64,000 nt of DNA from assembly GCF_024347135.1 (NCBI RefSeq), contig NZ_AP024907.1:487001-551000 (forward strand), given 5' to 3'. The notes beneath the pieces are model-generated. The model worked only from the letters and a program-made list of their open reading frames with translations. It was not told where the DNA came from and searched no databases. Within the stretch, counting starts at the first letter, position 1, and each line of letters begins with the position of its first letter. Both the position numbers and the translations under genes were made by a program. Positions 1-10,601 of the stretch are shown here, piece by piece. Source of the DNA: Vibrio spartinae. Lineage in GTDB: Bacteria > Pseudomonadota > Gammaproteobacteria > Enterobacterales > Vibrionaceae.

Positions 1-2
1 AC

Positions 3-1682
3 TTGATGGACCGTCATGGGACCGGGCGAGTGCTGTTTCGTAATACGCGCGCCTCTATTCAGGGATTTCCACAGCGTTGTGTCAATCTGATTCCACTGGC
101 GCAGCCACTGGAATATCTAGACTTCATTGAACAATATATTGCTTCACTTGATGCTGCCCACCTGAAAATCGAAAGCGGTATGTATCCGGAGCATGCTTAT
201 CACGCTCAGGCGCATAGCTCACAGGTGTGGTGGATGTTTGATCCGCGTATCAATTGGCTGCTCGATAAAGTGAAGTCGAAGCGCAGTGATAAAATTTTGG
301 TGATAGCCGCCAAGGCGGAGACCGCACTTCAGATTGAACAGGCATTGCGTGAGCGGGAAGGAATTCGGGCGACGGTTTTCCATGAAGAAATGTCGATTAT
401 TGAACGTGATAAAGCGGCCGCCTATTTTGCTCAGGATGAAGGTGGAGCTCAGGTTCTGGTTTGTAGTGAGATTGGTTCTGAAGGACGAAATTTCCAGTTT
501 GCCAGCCAGTTGGTCATGTTTGATTTACCGATGAACCCTGACCTGTTGGAACAGCGTATCGGACGTCTGGATCGGATTGGTCAAAAGCAGGATGTTGAGA
601 TCCATGTACCTTATTTACAGGGCGCCTCACAAGAGGTTATCGCCCGTTGGTATCACGAAGGCTTGAATGCTTTTGCGGAAACTTGCCCGACAGGGAATAG
701 CGTATTTGAAGCCTTTGCTGAGCGCTTGATGGCGCTGCTATCTGCATCAGATGAGCATCTGTTAGAAGCGTTGATTGCGGATGCCCGTAAGATGAATCAT
801 GACTTGAAAGCCGCACTGGAACACGGGCGAGATCGTTTATTGGAAATGCATTCTCATGGGGGTGAAAAAGCCGAACAAATTGTCCGTGATATTGCAGCAA
901 CTGACGGTGATACCGAACTGGTCGCTTTTGCGCTGAACTTGTTCGATATCATCGGACTGGATCAGGATGATCGCGGTGAGCATACGCTGGTGGTGACTCC
1001 TTCTGAGCACATGATGGTGCCGAGTTATCCGGGGTTACCTTATGAAGGTGCGACGATTACATTTGAGCGGGAAACCGCACTTTCGCGGGAAGATATCCAC
1101 TTTATGACGTGGGAGCATCCGATGATTCAGGGGGGGATTGATCTCCTGCTGAGTGAGGGCGTCGGGACATCAGCCGTATCTTTGTTGAAGAATAAAGCAC
1201 TGCCGGTCGGGACGATCTTACTCGAGTTAGTCTATGTCGTGGATGCTCAGGCACCCAAAAGCAGTGGTATCGGCCGCTTTTTGCCTAAAACACCAATCCG
1301 TCTGATGCTGGATGCTCAGGGCAATGACCTGTCGTCACAGGTGGCATTCGAAGGATTCAATCGCCAGCTTAGTCCGGTGAATCGCCATTTAGCGAACAAG
1401 CTGGTGACTTCTGTTCAGCAAGAGGTTCATCAACTGATTCAGAGAAGTGAAGTGGTGATCCAGTCGAAAGTGGAGAGCATTCGACAAGCTGCACAACAGG
1501 AGATGGCATCGGTATTGAATCGTGAGCTTGAACGTTTACAGGCCCTGAAAGCGGTCAATCCTAATATTCGGGAAGCAGAGGTTGAGATTCTGGGTAATCA
1601 GATTTCAGTCTTGTCCGTGTTGATTCAGCAAGCGCAGTATCAGTTGGATTCATTACGCTTAATTGTGGTTTCACATCAATGA
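3..1682 (+). CDS. rapA: RNA polymerase-associated ATPase RapA (HepA), C-terminal part
   Basis: This is the 3' part of the gene for RapA, a Swi2/Snf2-type ATPase that binds RNA polymerase and helps recycle it after transcription. The reading frame is open to the left edge, so the true start lies outside the window; the 559 visible residues compare with about 968 in E. coli RapA. The second helicase lobe is visible in the first 220 residues: a segment like motif V ([15 protein letters not shown]) and the motif VI arginine stretch ([11 protein letters not shown]). The rest is the RapA-specific C-terminal region. A strong hairpin terminator follows. In E. coli rapA is followed directly by rluA; here a convergent transporter gene lies between them. 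Confidence 0.96.
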   Translation: MMDRHGTGRVLFRNTRASIQGFPQRCVNLIPLAQPLEYLDFIEQYIASLDAAHLKIESGMYPEHAYHAQAHSSQVWWMFDPRINWLLDKVKSKRSDKILVIAAKAETALQIEQALREREGIRATVFHEEMSIIERDKAAAYFAQDEGGAQVLVCSEIGSEGRNFQFASQLVMFDLPMNPDLLEQRIGRLDRIGQKQDVEIHVPYLQGASQEVIARWYHEGLNAFAETCPTGNSVFEAFAERLMALLSASDEHLLEALIADARKMNHDLKAALEHGRDRLLEMHSHGGEKAEQIVRDIAATDGDTELVAFALNLFDIIGLDQDDRGEHTLVVTPSEHMMVPSYPGLPYEGATITFERETALSREDIHFMTWEHPMIQGGIDLLLSEGVGTSAVSLLKNKALPVGTILLELVYVVDAQAPKSSGIGRFLPKTPIRLMLDAQGNDLSSQVAFEGFNRQLSPVNRHLANKLVTSVQQEVHQLIQRSEVVIQSKVESIRQAAQQEMASVLNRELERLQALKAVNPNIREAEVEILGNQISVLSVLIQQAQYQLDSLRLIVVSHQ

Positions 1683-1733
1683 TTGTGTTTTGACATCGGT
1701 CAGTCGTATTCGACTGATGCACAAAATAAGCAC

Positions 1734-1764
1734 AAAAAAAGCCATCAGCAATGATGGCTTTTTT
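1734..1764. terminator. Bidirectional intrinsic terminator between rapA and the Nramp-like gene
   Basis: A GCCATCA / TGATGGC stem with a four-base loop is flanked by an A-run on the left and a T-run on the right. It can end transcription from both converging genes. Confidence 0.85.
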
Positions 1765-1800
1765 GATACTCAGGAGTACTGAACAGAGAGTGTTGACCGC

Positions 1801-3090
1801 TTACACGAACCATTTCCACCAGAGGAAGAGAGCCAAGAAGCCAAATAGATAAATCAGCCCGGTAATCGACAATAATTTCATTTTAGGTCCCAGTGTCAAT
1901 GATTCAGGCAATGGTGTTCTGGTGACCAGAATATAATTGAGCAGGGCAAAAACGGGCGTTGTGACGAATGCCATGACCATGGCGAAATTCAGCATCGGCA
2001 GTAACGCTGATTTGGCAAAAGCAAGAATGCTCAGCGCTGCTACTGAAACGATCAGCATCCAGGGCAAGAGATAACGATGTTTTTTCTCATCTGTTTTCTC
2101 ATCGGTCGCCTGTTGTTTTAACAGACGTTGTGACTCTGCTATTACTCGGGAATAGCCATCGATGACCGTAATCGTACTGCCAAAAATACAGAAGAAAGCG
2201 ATGATGGCAATCAGGTAACGCGCCCATTCACCAATAGTCGATGCGTATAAGTTAACTAACTGGTGGGTAAATCCAATGCCTGATTTCGATAATTCGGTGC
2301 CCGTACCATGAATCAGTAATGCCCCGAGCGCCAGAAAGATAATGGCCAGAATCGCAGTCCCGATATAGCCGACATTAAAATCGAACAGCGCTGATTTCGG
2401 TGTGACATTTTGCTGGGCACACTGATTTTTCAGCCAGATTGAGGTAAGGCTCGAAATCTCAATGGGGGCCGGCATCCATCCCATCGTCACAACCAGAAAG
2501 CCGATCGCCGCCAGTGTCCAAGGTGATGGATCGGGTGCGTTGGCCACGGTTGCAACAGGATGTCCGATTGCAATCACGACTGCTGATAGCGTGGCAATGG
2601 TGAGCACTGCCATGATCATTTTCGCCAGTGAATCGAGTGCTTTATAGTGGCCGGCAAATAAAATGATCAAACAGGTGGTGACGACAATGATCGATAAAGT
2701 CAGGCTGGATAAGTCAAACGGCATGAAATATCCCAGCAGGCTGGCACTAAAGAGCGTCAGGGCTGCCGTATTGATCACGGCCGAAATGATACTCAGCAGC
2801 ATGAAAATCCACAGGTAAGGTTTGCCGAGTTGTGCATAACCGTGCACCAGACATTCCCCTGTGCCCATCGTGTATTGAATACCCGCTCGGAAAAAAGGAT
2901 ATTTAAAAATGTTCACGAGCAAGATTAAGGCTGCCAGTTGCCAGCCATAGATTGCCCCAGCCTTGGTTGATGCCACGAGATGCGATCCACCGACGGCAGC
3001 AGCAGCCATCATAATTCCGGGACCGAGTGATTTGATCACTCTGGACAATGAAAATCCTTGTGGAGAGGGATAAGCGGCAGCATTTTCCAT
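1801..3090 (-). CDS. Nramp-related divalent metal transporter-like membrane protein
   Basis: A 429-residue polytopic inner-membrane protein with about eleven hydrophobic segments. The N-terminal stretch (SLGPGIMMAAAAVGGSHL) matches the first helix of Nramp/MntH-like carriers, which move Mn2+, Fe2+ or related ions with protons. The classical metal-site motifs are not present: the helix-1 DPGN position reads roughly VGGSHLVAS, and the helix-6 MPH position reads GWMPAPIEISS. It therefore belongs to a divergent Nramp branch and its substrate cannot be called. The start has a good AAGGAA ribosome site. It sits between rapA and rluA, which are usually adjacent, so it may be a lineage insertion. An imperfect 14-bp tandem repeat lies just upstream. 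Confidence 0.8.
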   Translation of the reverse strand: MENAAAYPSPQGFSLSRVIKSLGPGIMMAAAAVGGSHLVASTKAGAIYGWQLAALILLVNIFKYPFFRAGIQYTMGTGECLVHGYAQLGKPYLWIFMLLSIISAVINTAALTLFSASLLGYFMPFDLSSLTLSIIVVTTCLIILFAGHYKALDSLAKMIMAVLTIATLSAVVIAIGHPVATVANAPDPSPWTLAAIGFLVVTMGWMPAPIEISSLTSIWLKNQCAQQNVTPKSALFDFNVGYIGTAILAIIFLALGALLIHGTGTELSKSGIGFTHQLVNLYASTIGEWARYLIAIIAFFCIFGSTITVIDGYSRVIAESQRLLKQQATDEKTDEKKHRYLLPWMLIVSVAALSILAFAKSALLPMLNFAMVMAFVTTPVFALLNYILVTRTPLPESLTLGPKMKLLSITGLIYLFGFLALFLWWKWFV

Positions 3091-3445
3091 TCTTGTTCCT
3101 TAGTTTGAAGCAAATAGTTTGAAGCAATTATTTGCTGCGATGTTGTGTCGTTTTTATTGTGTGTGTTTGTGCTATCGTTGATGACGACAGATTGATCATG
3201 CACGCTATGTTGTTCATGCGTATTTTTGTTATTTTGTCAATAAAACACATGAATATCACATTTATAGTATGTGTCAATTTATATATACATAAATGTTAAG
3301 AAATAGGGACGAATCATGCCATGGTACGATCTCTTCGTGATCATTTTCTCATGTTGACCTTACATGCGAAGCCAGATCAACCGAACTGCATCTTGCGTTG
3401 ATTTCGGTATATAATGCAGCGCGTTTTTCCCCTAGAGATGCTGAT
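3091..3445. other. Intergenic region between the Nramp-like gene and rluA
   Basis: This AT-rich divergent promoter region has no credible gene. It contains a 14-bp tandem duplication (3101-3128, 13 of 14 bases identical) next to the transporter start, and a clear -10 box TATAAT at 3410-3415 that should serve rluA. That box sits where a longer rluA reading frame would begin, which supports the later start at 3446. I saw no well-spaced -35 box. Confidence 0.6.
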
Positions 3446-4183
3446 ATGGCAATGACATCGTATACGCCTCCGACAACACCGTGGACGGAGATTATTTATC
3501 AAGATGAGCATATTTTGGCGGTCAATAAACCGTCTGGCTTGCTTTCTGTGCCCGGCAAAGATCCGCAGCACTATGACAGTATGTGGGCTCGCTTAGTGGA
3601 TGATTATCCCGAAATTCAGGTGGTTCACCGTCTGGATATGGCGACGTCCGGACTGATGCTGTTTGCCAAGAATAAACATGTAGAAAGTGCATTGAAAAAA
3701 CAGTTTCAGTATCGATTAACGCATAAGGTCTATTATGCGCGGGTGTGGGGCAACGTTGCGCAGGATGAGGGGGAAGTGGACTTACCGTTGATCTGTGACT
3801 GGCCGAATCGTCCCCGTCAGAAAGTTTGTTTTGAAACCGGTAAGCCGTCCCGGACTTTATTTCAGGTGGTCGCAAGAGAAGCGTTGACGACGGTTGTCCG
3901 TCTTTTCCCGGTGACGGGGCGCTCCCACCAGTTACGGGTTCACATGCTGGCAATGGGTCATCCGATTGTGGGGGATGAGTTTTATGCGCCTGAAGCTGCC
4001 CAAGCGTTTGCATCACGGCTCCATTTACATGCCGCAGAACTGAGTTTCTATCATCCCAAAAATCATTGGTTGAGACGCATATTCGTGCCGTGTGAGTTTT
4101 ATCCGCCAGCGGAAGAAATTATTTTCGAATATTTTGACCCAGAGAGAAAACTGCCGGATTATAAGACATTGCCGAGGCCATAA
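3446..4183 (+). CDS. rluA: Dual-specificity RNA pseudouridine synthase RluA
   Basis: A 245-residue pseudouridine synthase; in E. coli RluA modifies U746 of 23S rRNA and U32 of several tRNAs. The catalytic loop is intact (HRLDMATSG, Asp at residue 64), as are the downstream VDLPLICDWPNRP and TGRSHQLRVHMLA blocks. An ATG 48 bases upstream also gives an open frame, but it lies inside the probable promoter and the extra residues have no counterpart in E. coli RluA, so the start reading MAMTSY was chosen. The next gene begins 33 bases after the stop and may be cotranscribed. Confidence 0.95.
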   Translation: MAMTSYTPPTTPWTEIIYQDEHILAVNKPSGLLSVPGKDPQHYDSMWARLVDDYPEIQVVHRLDMATSGLMLFAKNKHVESALKKQFQYRLTHKVYYARVWGNVAQDEGEVDLPLICDWPNRPRQKVCFETGKPSRTLFQVVAREALTTVVRLFPVTGRSHQLRVHMLAMGHPIVGDEFYAPEAAQAFASRLHLHAAELSFYHPKNHWLRRIFVPCEFYPPAEEIIFEYFDPERKLPDYKTLPRP

Positions 4184-4216
4184 GTCGGACTCCCCAACTC
4201 AGATAAGGAGAAAAGG

Positions 4217-5179
4217 ATGTCATTACCGCAAGTCGTATTTGTTGATCGAGCCACGATCCCTGCCCATATTCATTTTCCTGAGCTTCCTTTTGAACATCAG
4301 TGGGTAAGCTATGATGAAACATCATCGTCGCAGTTACTGGAGAGAGTTCGCGATGCAGACATAATTATTACCAACAAAGTGGTGCTCAACGCAGATTCAT
4401 TGTCTCAACTCCCCAAATTACGCCTGATTGCTGTTGCGGCAACCGGTGTGAACAATGTTGATATCGAGTATTGTCGGGCGCATAACATCGCGGTCACGAA
4501 TGTGCAGGGATATGCGACACGTTCTGTGCCCGAACATGTGATCGGGATGATATTCGCACTCCGTCGTCATTTGATGGCCTATCATCATGATATTGCCCGG
4601 GGAGCTTGGCAACAGCATCGTCAGTTCTGTTTTTTCACTCATCCAATCGGTGATGTGGCCGATAGCACCATCGGTATTATCGGTCATGGTGCGCTGGGAC
4701 AAGCAACGGCTGAACTGGCCCGGGCGGTTGGGATGCAGGTTATCTTTGCTGAACATAAAGACGCGTCGGTTTGCCGAGAAGGACTTTTGCGGTTTGAAAC
4801 TGTGTTACGTCAGGCTGATGTGGTCTCATTACATTGCCCTTTAACCGAAGAAACCCATCATCTGCTTGGTGCGGATGAGTTATCCATGATGAAAGCCAAC
4901 GCGATTCTAATCAATACCGGAAGAGGTGGGCTTGTGGATGAATCTGCACTGGTTGATGCGTTGACGTCTGGCACCATTGCTGCCGCCGGGGTCGATGTAT
5001 TTACGCAGGAGCCTGCCGATGAGCACAATCCACTGCTCGCCAATATTGATTTACCGAATCTATTATTGACGCCTCATATTGCTTGGGGAAGTGATTCAGC
5101 AATTCAGCAACTGGTTCAGCGATTAATCGAAAATATTGTCGTATTTTATCAAGGACAAAAGCAGAACCGAATTGTTTAG
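4217..5179 (+). CDS. D-2-hydroxyacid dehydrogenase (hydroxypyruvate/glycerate reductase-like)
   Basis: A 320-residue NAD(P)-dependent D-2-hydroxyacid dehydrogenase, likely cytosolic, interconverting a 2-oxoacid and its D-2-hydroxyacid. The cofactor loop is GIIGHGALGQ near residues 152-161. The catalytic set is recognisable: Arg in NTGRGGLVDE, Glu in FTQEP and His in LLTPHIAWGS. The sequence is closest in feel to glycerate dehydrogenase/hydroxypyruvate reductase, but substrate cannot be read from sequence. An AAGGAG ribosome site precedes the start. It is distinct from the serA gene near 45 kb. Its position 33 bases behind rluA suggests a two-gene transcript. Confidence 0.88.
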   Translation: MSLPQVVFVDRATIPAHIHFPELPFEHQWVSYDETSSSQLLERVRDADIIITNKVVLNADSLSQLPKLRLIAVAATGVNNVDIEYCRAHNIAVTNVQGYATRSVPEHVIGMIFALRRHLMAYHHDIARGAWQQHRQFCFFTHPIGDVADSTIGIIGHGALGQATAELARAVGMQVIFAEHKDASVCREGLLRFETVLRQADVVSLHCPLTEETHHLLGADELSMMKANAILINTGRGGLVDESALVDALTSGTIAAAGVDVFTQEPADEHNPLLANIDLPNLLLTPHIAWGSDSAIQQLVQRLIENIVVFYQGQKQNRIV

Positions 5180-5326
5180 TCATGATGAATATCATCACGT
5201 TAAATAAGTAAATTTGGATATCTGTGCGCTATTTTTTGGCAAGGCTTCTCACATTTATGAGCTTGTCATGTAGACAGGTGCAGAATATTTGCATTGTTGA
5301 TAATATGGCTACTTTATATGATTTAG

Positions 5327-5351
5327 CCAAATCATCACGACGGTGATTTGG
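5327..5351. repeat. Inverted repeat upstream of the DUF898 gene
   Basis: CCAAATCA and TGATTTGG form an 8-bp inverted repeat with a 9-base centre, 31 bases before the DUF898 start codon. It could be an operator or an mRNA hairpin. It has no T-run, so it is not a typical terminator for the dehydrogenase gene. Confidence 0.5.
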
Positions 5352-5382
5352 TATTTATTGAATGTAACGTCAGGATTGACTC

Positions 5383-6555
5383 ATGAACGAAAATAATACT
5401 GTGAATCCTCTCCGTTTTAATGGACGGACTGGGGAGTTTTTTGGCATTTGGATTGTGAATATTTTGCTCTCCGTAGTGACTTTGGGAGTCTATTCGGCTT
5501 GGGCCAAAGTAAGAACCAAACGTTATTTTTATGGAAATACATATCTCGCTGAAGATAACTTTGAATATCACGGGACACCGAAACAAATCCTCAAAGGGCG
5601 TGCTGTTGCCATGCTGTGTTTATTAATGTGGGTGATGTTAAGTTCTGTCTCTGAAGTGGCGTCTGCTGTCTTATTAATTTTGTTTTATCTGGTATTGCCT
5701 TGGATGATGTGGAGTAATGTCCGGTTTGATTCGGCAATGACCAGTTACCGAAATACCCACTTTGCTTTTGCAGGCACACTGAAACAAGCTTATATCACCT
5801 TTATGGGGCGTGGTGTAGTTGCAATTCTTGGGTTCATTCTGGGAATTTCTGTTATCGTGGTTATCACAAGGATGGTCAATAGTGTCTTGTTGATTGTCGT
5901 GATGGCAATTGCTTTCGTTGCGCTATGTGCATTTATTCAAGCATGGGTGATGACCGGAGTATGGCGCTATTTTATGAATGGCTACCGATACGGTAATGCT
6001 GAGTTTTCAGCGATTCTGACCAGTAAAAAATTATTTTTCATCAACTTAGGTGCGATCGGTATTTTTATTAGTGGTGTGTTGATGATGTTAGTGCTTGGCT
6101 GCATTTTCTTTTATTCAATGGTGATGAATATCATCATGGATATCGACCTTTTCATGTATTCGATGAATGACACCATGTTCGGCAGTATTATCCTTGGCTA
6201 CCTCTTGTTGATTATTATCGGGATGATTTCTGCTGCTTATATGAGTGTCCGGATTCGAAATTACGTTTATTCTCAAACGTCGGTTTCATTGGAGAACCAG
6301 TCACTTAAGCTCAATTCTAGCTTCTCAGTGTTGAAGTATGTGGGATTATTATTGACAAACATACTGGGGTTAATTTTCACCTTAGGGCTAGCACATCCGT
6401 GGGTGAAAGTTCGTATGGCGAATTATGCCGCCGAGCAGACACAAGTGATCGGTGATTTAGAGATGATCAAGGCTGTGGATCAAGATTCTGATGTGCGCTC
6501 TGCACTGGGAGATGAGCTGGTGCAAGCCTTTGATATCAATTTAGGAATTGGATAA
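5383..6555 (+). CDS. YjgN family (DUF898) inner-membrane protein
   Basis: A 390-residue membrane protein with about eight hydrophobic segments. Two related blocks frame it: near residues 10-50 (RFNGRTGEFFGIW, then TLGVYSAWAKVRTKRYFY) and near residues 340-370 (ILGLIFTLGLAHPWVKVRMANY). This repeated aromatic 'G-x-Y/H-x-x-W-x-K-V-R' motif is the hallmark of the DUF898/YjgN family, whose function is unknown. The stop overlaps the start of the following M48 peptidase gene by one base (TAATG), so the two are almost certainly cotranslated and may act together at the inner membrane. Confidence 0.88.
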   Translation: MNENNTVNPLRFNGRTGEFFGIWIVNILLSVVTLGVYSAWAKVRTKRYFYGNTYLAEDNFEYHGTPKQILKGRAVAMLCLLMWVMLSSVSEVASAVLLILFYLVLPWMMWSNVRFDSAMTSYRNTHFAFAGTLKQAYITFMGRGVVAILGFILGISVIVVITRMVNSVLLIVVMAIAFVALCAFIQAWVMTGVWRYFMNGYRYGNAEFSAILTSKKLFFINLGAIGIFISGVLMMLVLGCIFFYSMVMNIIMDIDLFMYSMNDTMFGSIILGYLLLIIIGMISAAYMSVRIRNYVYSQTSVSLENQSLKLNSSFSVLKYVGLLLTNILGLIFTLGLAHPWVKVRMANYAAEQTQVIGDLEMIKAVDQDSDVRSALGDELVQAFDINLGIG

Positions 6556-7550
6556 TGCGAGTGGTAGGGGCGGCTTATCCGCCCCGTTTGTCACAGCGGT
6601 GTTCTGCGGATATCGAAATCTCCGGAGAACAAATCGAACTGCGTTGTGATAACCAGTTAGTCAGTCAGACTTCGTTTGAGCTGTTGACGCTTAGTGACAG
6701 TGTGGGCAATCTCCCTGTGCGGGTCTCTTTTCCCGATGGGTGGGTTTTTGTCCCTGAGCAGAATGAAGATATCGACTGTTTGCTGCAAAAGAAGGGCAAG
6801 AAATCGCTCAGAATCCGTCAGATTGAATCTAACCTATGGTTGATTTTAGTGAGTATTGCTTTCTGTATCGCAATGCTGTTTGCCGGTTATCGCTATGGGA
6901 TTCCATGGGTGAGTCATTATGCGGCTCGAATGCTACCTGATCGTGTCCCTGTTTTCGTCGGAGAAAAAATCCTCGATCAGTTGGATGAACAGTTTGAAAC
7001 GAGCCAGATTCCGGTGAAGCAGCAACAAATCATCAGCAAGCGGATCGCTGTACTCCAACAGCAACTCCCTCCAATGCCTTTCCCTGTACAGATTGAGTTT
7101 CGCGACAGTGAGATCGCCAACGCATTCGCGTTGCCCGGGGGCAAAATCGTACTGCTTGATCCTTTGGTTGAACTTGCACAAAGCGATCAGCAACTCGATG
7201 GGGTGATTTTGCATGAGATGGGGCACGTTTATCATCGTCATATGATGACGCGTTTGGTTGAGTCGAGTTTGACGGCTGTCGTCGTGGCTTCGTTGACCGG
7301 GGATACGTCAGGTGTCGTACATCAGATGATCGGTGCCGGTGTTTTTGTGATGAGTACGGGTTTATCGCGAGATATGGAGCGTCAGGCCGATCAGTTTGCT
7401 AAACAGGCAATGTTGAAGACTTATCATACCAGTGAGCCAATGGCCGCGATGTTTGAATTGCTTCGACAGCAGCAAATGCAACATATGCCGGACTGGCTGA
7501 GTTCTCATCCAAATTTCTCTGAACGGATTGAATCGATGCGCAAGCCATAG
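6555..7550 (+). CDS. Membrane-anchored M48 family zinc metallopeptidase
   Basis: A 331-residue protein: about 85 N-terminal residues of mixed character, one clear membrane helix near 93-113, then an M48 peptidase domain. The zinc site is intact, with HEMGH at 220-224 and a downstream ERQAD segment supplying the third ligand. M48 enzymes such as HtpX and BepA act in membrane or envelope protein quality control. The architecture differs from both, and the pairing with a DUF898 protein suggests a dedicated role with that partner, which is inference. A second hydrophobic stretch follows the zinc motif. The start overlaps the upstream stop by one base. A terminator lies 45 bases after the stop. 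Confidence 0.9.
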   Translation: MRVVGAAYPPRLSQRCSADIEISGEQIELRCDNQLVSQTSFELLTLSDSVGNLPVRVSFPDGWVFVPEQNEDIDCLLQKKGKKSLRIRQIESNLWLILVSIAFCIAMLFAGYRYGIPWVSHYAARMLPDRVPVFVGEKILDQLDEQFETSQIPVKQQQIISKRIAVLQQQLPPMPFPVQIEFRDSEIANAFALPGGKIVLLDPLVELAQSDQQLDGVILHEMGHVYHRHMMTRLVESSLTAVVVASLTGDTSGVVHQMIGAGVFVMSTGLSRDMERQADQFAKQAMLKTYHTSEPMAAMFELLRQQQMQHMPDWLSSHPNFSERIESMRKP

Positions 7551-7596
7551 GAAAACACCCCGATGGATTTGATGACAATCGATGGTTTGGTGCAAT

Positions 7597-7627
7597 AAAA
7601 AAACAGCGGCAATGCCGCTGTTTTTGT
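7597..7627. terminator. Bidirectional terminator between the M48 gene and valS
   Basis: An ACAGCGGC / GCCGCTGT stem with a short loop is flanked by an A-run on one side and a T-run on the other. It serves both convergent genes. Confidence 0.85.
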
Positions 7628-7644
7628 CTCTGCCATCTTGGCGA

Positions 7645-10506
7645 TTACAGCGCTGCAATCGTCGTTTGTTGTTCTTCTAGTTTCACCAATGCTTCTTGAT
7701 AGGCAGCGAGTTTCTCCCGCTCTTTGGCAACAACCGCTTCCGGTGCTTTGGCGACAAAGCCTTCATTACCGAGTTTGCCTTCGATCCGTTTGATTTCACC
7801 CTGCGTTCTGGCAATCTCTTTGGCGAGACGATCCAGCTCCGCAACTTTATCAATCAAACCCGCCATTGGAATCATCAGTTCAGATTTACCCACTAATGCG
7901 GTCGCACATGCCGGTGTTTCTTCATCTGCGTTTAAGACACGCACATCTGCCAGTTTTGCCAGAGATGTTAACACCTGCTGGTTTGCTGCCAGACGAGCCG
8001 CATCGTTTTCATTGGTGGCTTTGAGCATGACAGACAGCGGCTTACCCGGATTAATATCGTATTCGGCACGCAGGTTACGAATGCTGGTAATAAAAGATTT
8101 CACCCATTCAATGTCATCGAGCGCTTCCTGGTGGAAGTTTGCTTCATCATACTGCGGCAGCGCCTGCAACATGATGGTTTCCCCTTCAATACCAGCAATA
8201 AGCGGTTTGATACTCTTCCAGATCGTTTCAGTAATATAAGGAATGACGGGATGAGCGAGACGCAGCGTTTTCTCCAGTACGGTAATCAAGGTACGGCGAG
8301 TTGCACGCTGCTGATTTTCAGTGCCTTTCCACAAAATGGGTTTGGTCAGTTCCAGATACCAGTCACAGAATTGGTTCCAAATAAACTCGTACAGGGTATT
8401 GGCTGCCATATCGAGACGGAAGTTATCGATATGGAGATTAAAGTTTTTGGCGGCCAGTTCAAACTGAGATTCGATCCATTGATCGGCCAGCGAGTATTCA
8501 AGCTGTGCATCCGGTGCGAATCCACAATCTTGATCTTCGGTATTCATCAGGACATAGCGGCTGGCATTCCAGAGTTTGTTACAGAAGTTCCGGTAACCTT
8601 CCAGACGCTTCATGTCCCAGTTGATATCCCGTCCGGTTGACGCCATCGCGGCCAGTGTGAAACGCAGCGCATCGGTGCCATAAGCTTCGATACCATTTTC
8701 GAAAGTCTTACGCGTATTCTTCTCGATTTTGGCTGCCAGTTGAGGCTGCATCATATTGCCGGTTCGCTTGGTGACCAGTGATTCAAGGTCAATCCCGTCG
8801 ATCATATCGATAGGATCCAACACATTACCTTTGGACTTCGACATTTTATCGCCGTTTTCATCCCGAATCAGTCCGGTCACATAAACCGTTTTAAACGGTA
8901 CCTGTGGTTTGCCGTTTTCGTCTTTAATGAAATGCATCGTCATCATGATCATCCGGGCAACCCAGAAGAAAATAATATCAAAGCCTGTGACCAGTACATC
9001 TGACGGGTGATACATTTTGAGTTCAGGTGTTTGTTCCGGCCATCCTAGTGTACCGAAGGTCCACAGTGCAGAAGAGAACCATGTATCCAGCACGTCTTCA
9101 TCCTGATGGAGTTCAACATCTGCTGCCATGGCATGTTTACGACGCACTTCTTCTTCATCACGGCCAACGTAAACATTCCCCTGATTGTCGTACCATGCCG
9201 GAATGCGATGTCCCCACCATAGCTGGCGTGAAATACACCAGTCTTGAATGTCACGCATCCAAGAAAAGTACATGTTTTCATACTGTTTGGGGACAAACTG
9301 AATTTCACCGTCTTCAACCGCTTTGGTTGCAACACCTGCCAGCGGGGCTGTACGAACATACCACTGATCGGTCAGCATCGGTTCGATCACCACACCACCG
9401 CGATCACCATACGGAATCGTCAAGTCATGATCTTTGATTGCTTCGAGCAAACCGAGTGACTCAAACTCAGCGACGATGAGTTTCCGGGCAGCAAACCGCT
9501 CAACGCCTTGGTATTTCTCCGGCAACTCAGATGGATAATCTTCGCTGGGTTCCCCTTTACTGGTAAAGACTTCAGCGTCTTGACGGATATTGGCATCAAA
9601 AGTAAAAATGTTGATCATCGGCAGGTTGTGGCGCTTGCCGACTTCATAGTCATTGAAGTCATGGGCCGGGGTGATTTTTACACAACCCGTCCCTTTTTCT
9701 ATATCGGCATGTTCATCACCGACAATCGGAATACGACGATTGACGAGCGGTAACATGATCTGCTTGCCAATCAGATCTTGATAACGCGGATCTTCGGGAT
9801 TGACTGCAACACCTGTATCTCCCAGCATGGTTTCAGGACGTGTTGTTGCAACCACAATATAGTCTTTGCCATCTGCTGTTTTCGCGCCATCAGCTAATGG
9901 ATAGCGGAAGTGCCACATATGGCCTTTTTTATCTTTGTTTTCAACTTCGAGATCAGAGATAGCCGTATGCAGTTTCGGATCCCAGTTGACCAGACGTTTA
10001 CCCCGATAGATCAAGTCATCCTCATACAGTCGGATAAAGACTTCTTGAACGGCAGCATAAAAGCCTTTGTCCATGGTGAAACGCTCACGATCCCAATCGA
10101 CTGAAGCGCCTAAGCGACGTAGCTGTTGTGTGATCGTTCCGCCAGATTCACCTTTCCATTCCCAGATCTTGTCAATAAAGGCATCCCGACCGTAATCGTG
10201 TTTGGTTTTATCTTCTTCTGCAGCGATTTTGCGTTCGACAACCATCTGCGTTGCAATACCCGCATGATCGGTTCCGACTTGCCAGAGCGTATTGTTTCCC
10301 TTCATCCGCTGACAACGGGTTAGGGTATCCATGATGGTATCTTGGAAGGCATGACCCATATGCAGGCTACCTGTGACGTTCGGTGGCGGAATCATAATGC
10401 TATAAGATGCTTTTGATGTGTCACCGCTAGGCTTGAAATAGCCTTGCTTTTCCCAAGTCTGATAGAGAGCTTGTTCAATTGATGTCGGGTTATATGTCTT
10501 TTCCAT
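7645..10506 (-). CDS. valS: Valyl-tRNA synthetase ValS
   Basis: A 953-residue class I aminoacyl-tRNA synthetase that charges tRNA-Val, essential and cytosolic. The HIGH-type motif is seen in [14 protein letters not shown] near residue 40, and the KMSKS loop in [11 protein letters not shown] in the second half. The CP1 editing domain lies between. The C-terminal 80 residues form the coiled-coil arm typical of ValRS (repeated Lys/Glu/Leu, [20 protein letters not shown]). Length matches E. coli ValS (951). The gene follows holC and pepA in the same direction, an order conserved in enteric bacteria and vibrios. Confidence 0.98.
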   Translation of the reverse strand: MEKTYNPTSIEQALYQTWEKQGYFKPSGDTSKASYSIMIPPPNVTGSLHMGHAFQDTIMDTLTRCQRMKGNNTLWQVGTDHAGIATQMVVERKIAAEEDKTKHDYGRDAFIDKIWEWKGESGGTITQQLRRLGASVDWDRERFTMDKGFYAAVQEVFIRLYEDDLIYRGKRLVNWDPKLHTAISDLEVENKDKKGHMWHFRYPLADGAKTADGKDYIVVATTRPETMLGDTGVAVNPEDPRYQDLIGKQIMLPLVNRRIPIVGDEHADIEKGTGCVKITPAHDFNDYEVGKRHNLPMINIFTFDANIRQDAEVFTSKGEPSEDYPSELPEKYQGVERFAARKLIVAEFESLGLLEAIKDHDLTIPYGDRGGVVIEPMLTDQWYVRTAPLAGVATKAVEDGEIQFVPKQYENMYFSWMRDIQDWCISRQLWWGHRIPAWYDNQGNVYVGRDEEEVRRKHAMAADVELHQDEDVLDTWFSSALWTFGTLGWPEQTPELKMYHPSDVLVTGFDIIFFWVARMIMMTMHFIKDENGKPQVPFKTVYVTGLIRDENGDKMSKSKGNVLDPIDMIDGIDLESLVTKRTGNMMQPQLAAKIEKNTRKTFENGIEAYGTDALRFTLAAMASTGRDINWDMKRLEGYRNFCNKLWNASRYVLMNTEDQDCGFAPDAQLEYSLADQWIESQFELAAKNFNLHIDNFRLDMAANTLYEFIWNQFCDWYLELTKPILWKGTENQQRATRRTLITVLEKTLRLAHPVIPYITETIWKSIKPLIAGIEGETIMLQALPQYDEANFHQEALDDIEWVKSFITSIRNLRAEYDINPGKPLSVMLKATNENDAARLAANQQVLTSLAKLADVRVLNADEETPACATALVGKSELMIPMAGLIDKVAELDRLAKEIARTQGEIKRIEGKLGNEGFVAKAPEAVVAKEREKLAAYQEALVKLEEQQTTIAAL

Positions 10507-10601
10507 AGTGCTCTTAGCTGGATACTGTCTGAATTAATCGGGATTAAACGTTATGACTGAGGTCTCTGTACGCAGAAAACCTGAGCAATAATGTTTTTCA
10601 A

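Noticed and set aside
3522..4016. A 164-codon antisense frame inside rluA
   Set aside because: It is a shadow of the rluA codon pattern with no ribosome site and low-complexity proline/serine content.
7724..8239. A 171-codon plus-strand frame inside valS
   Set aside because: It is antisense to the well-conserved ValRS C-terminal region and has no homology that I recognise.
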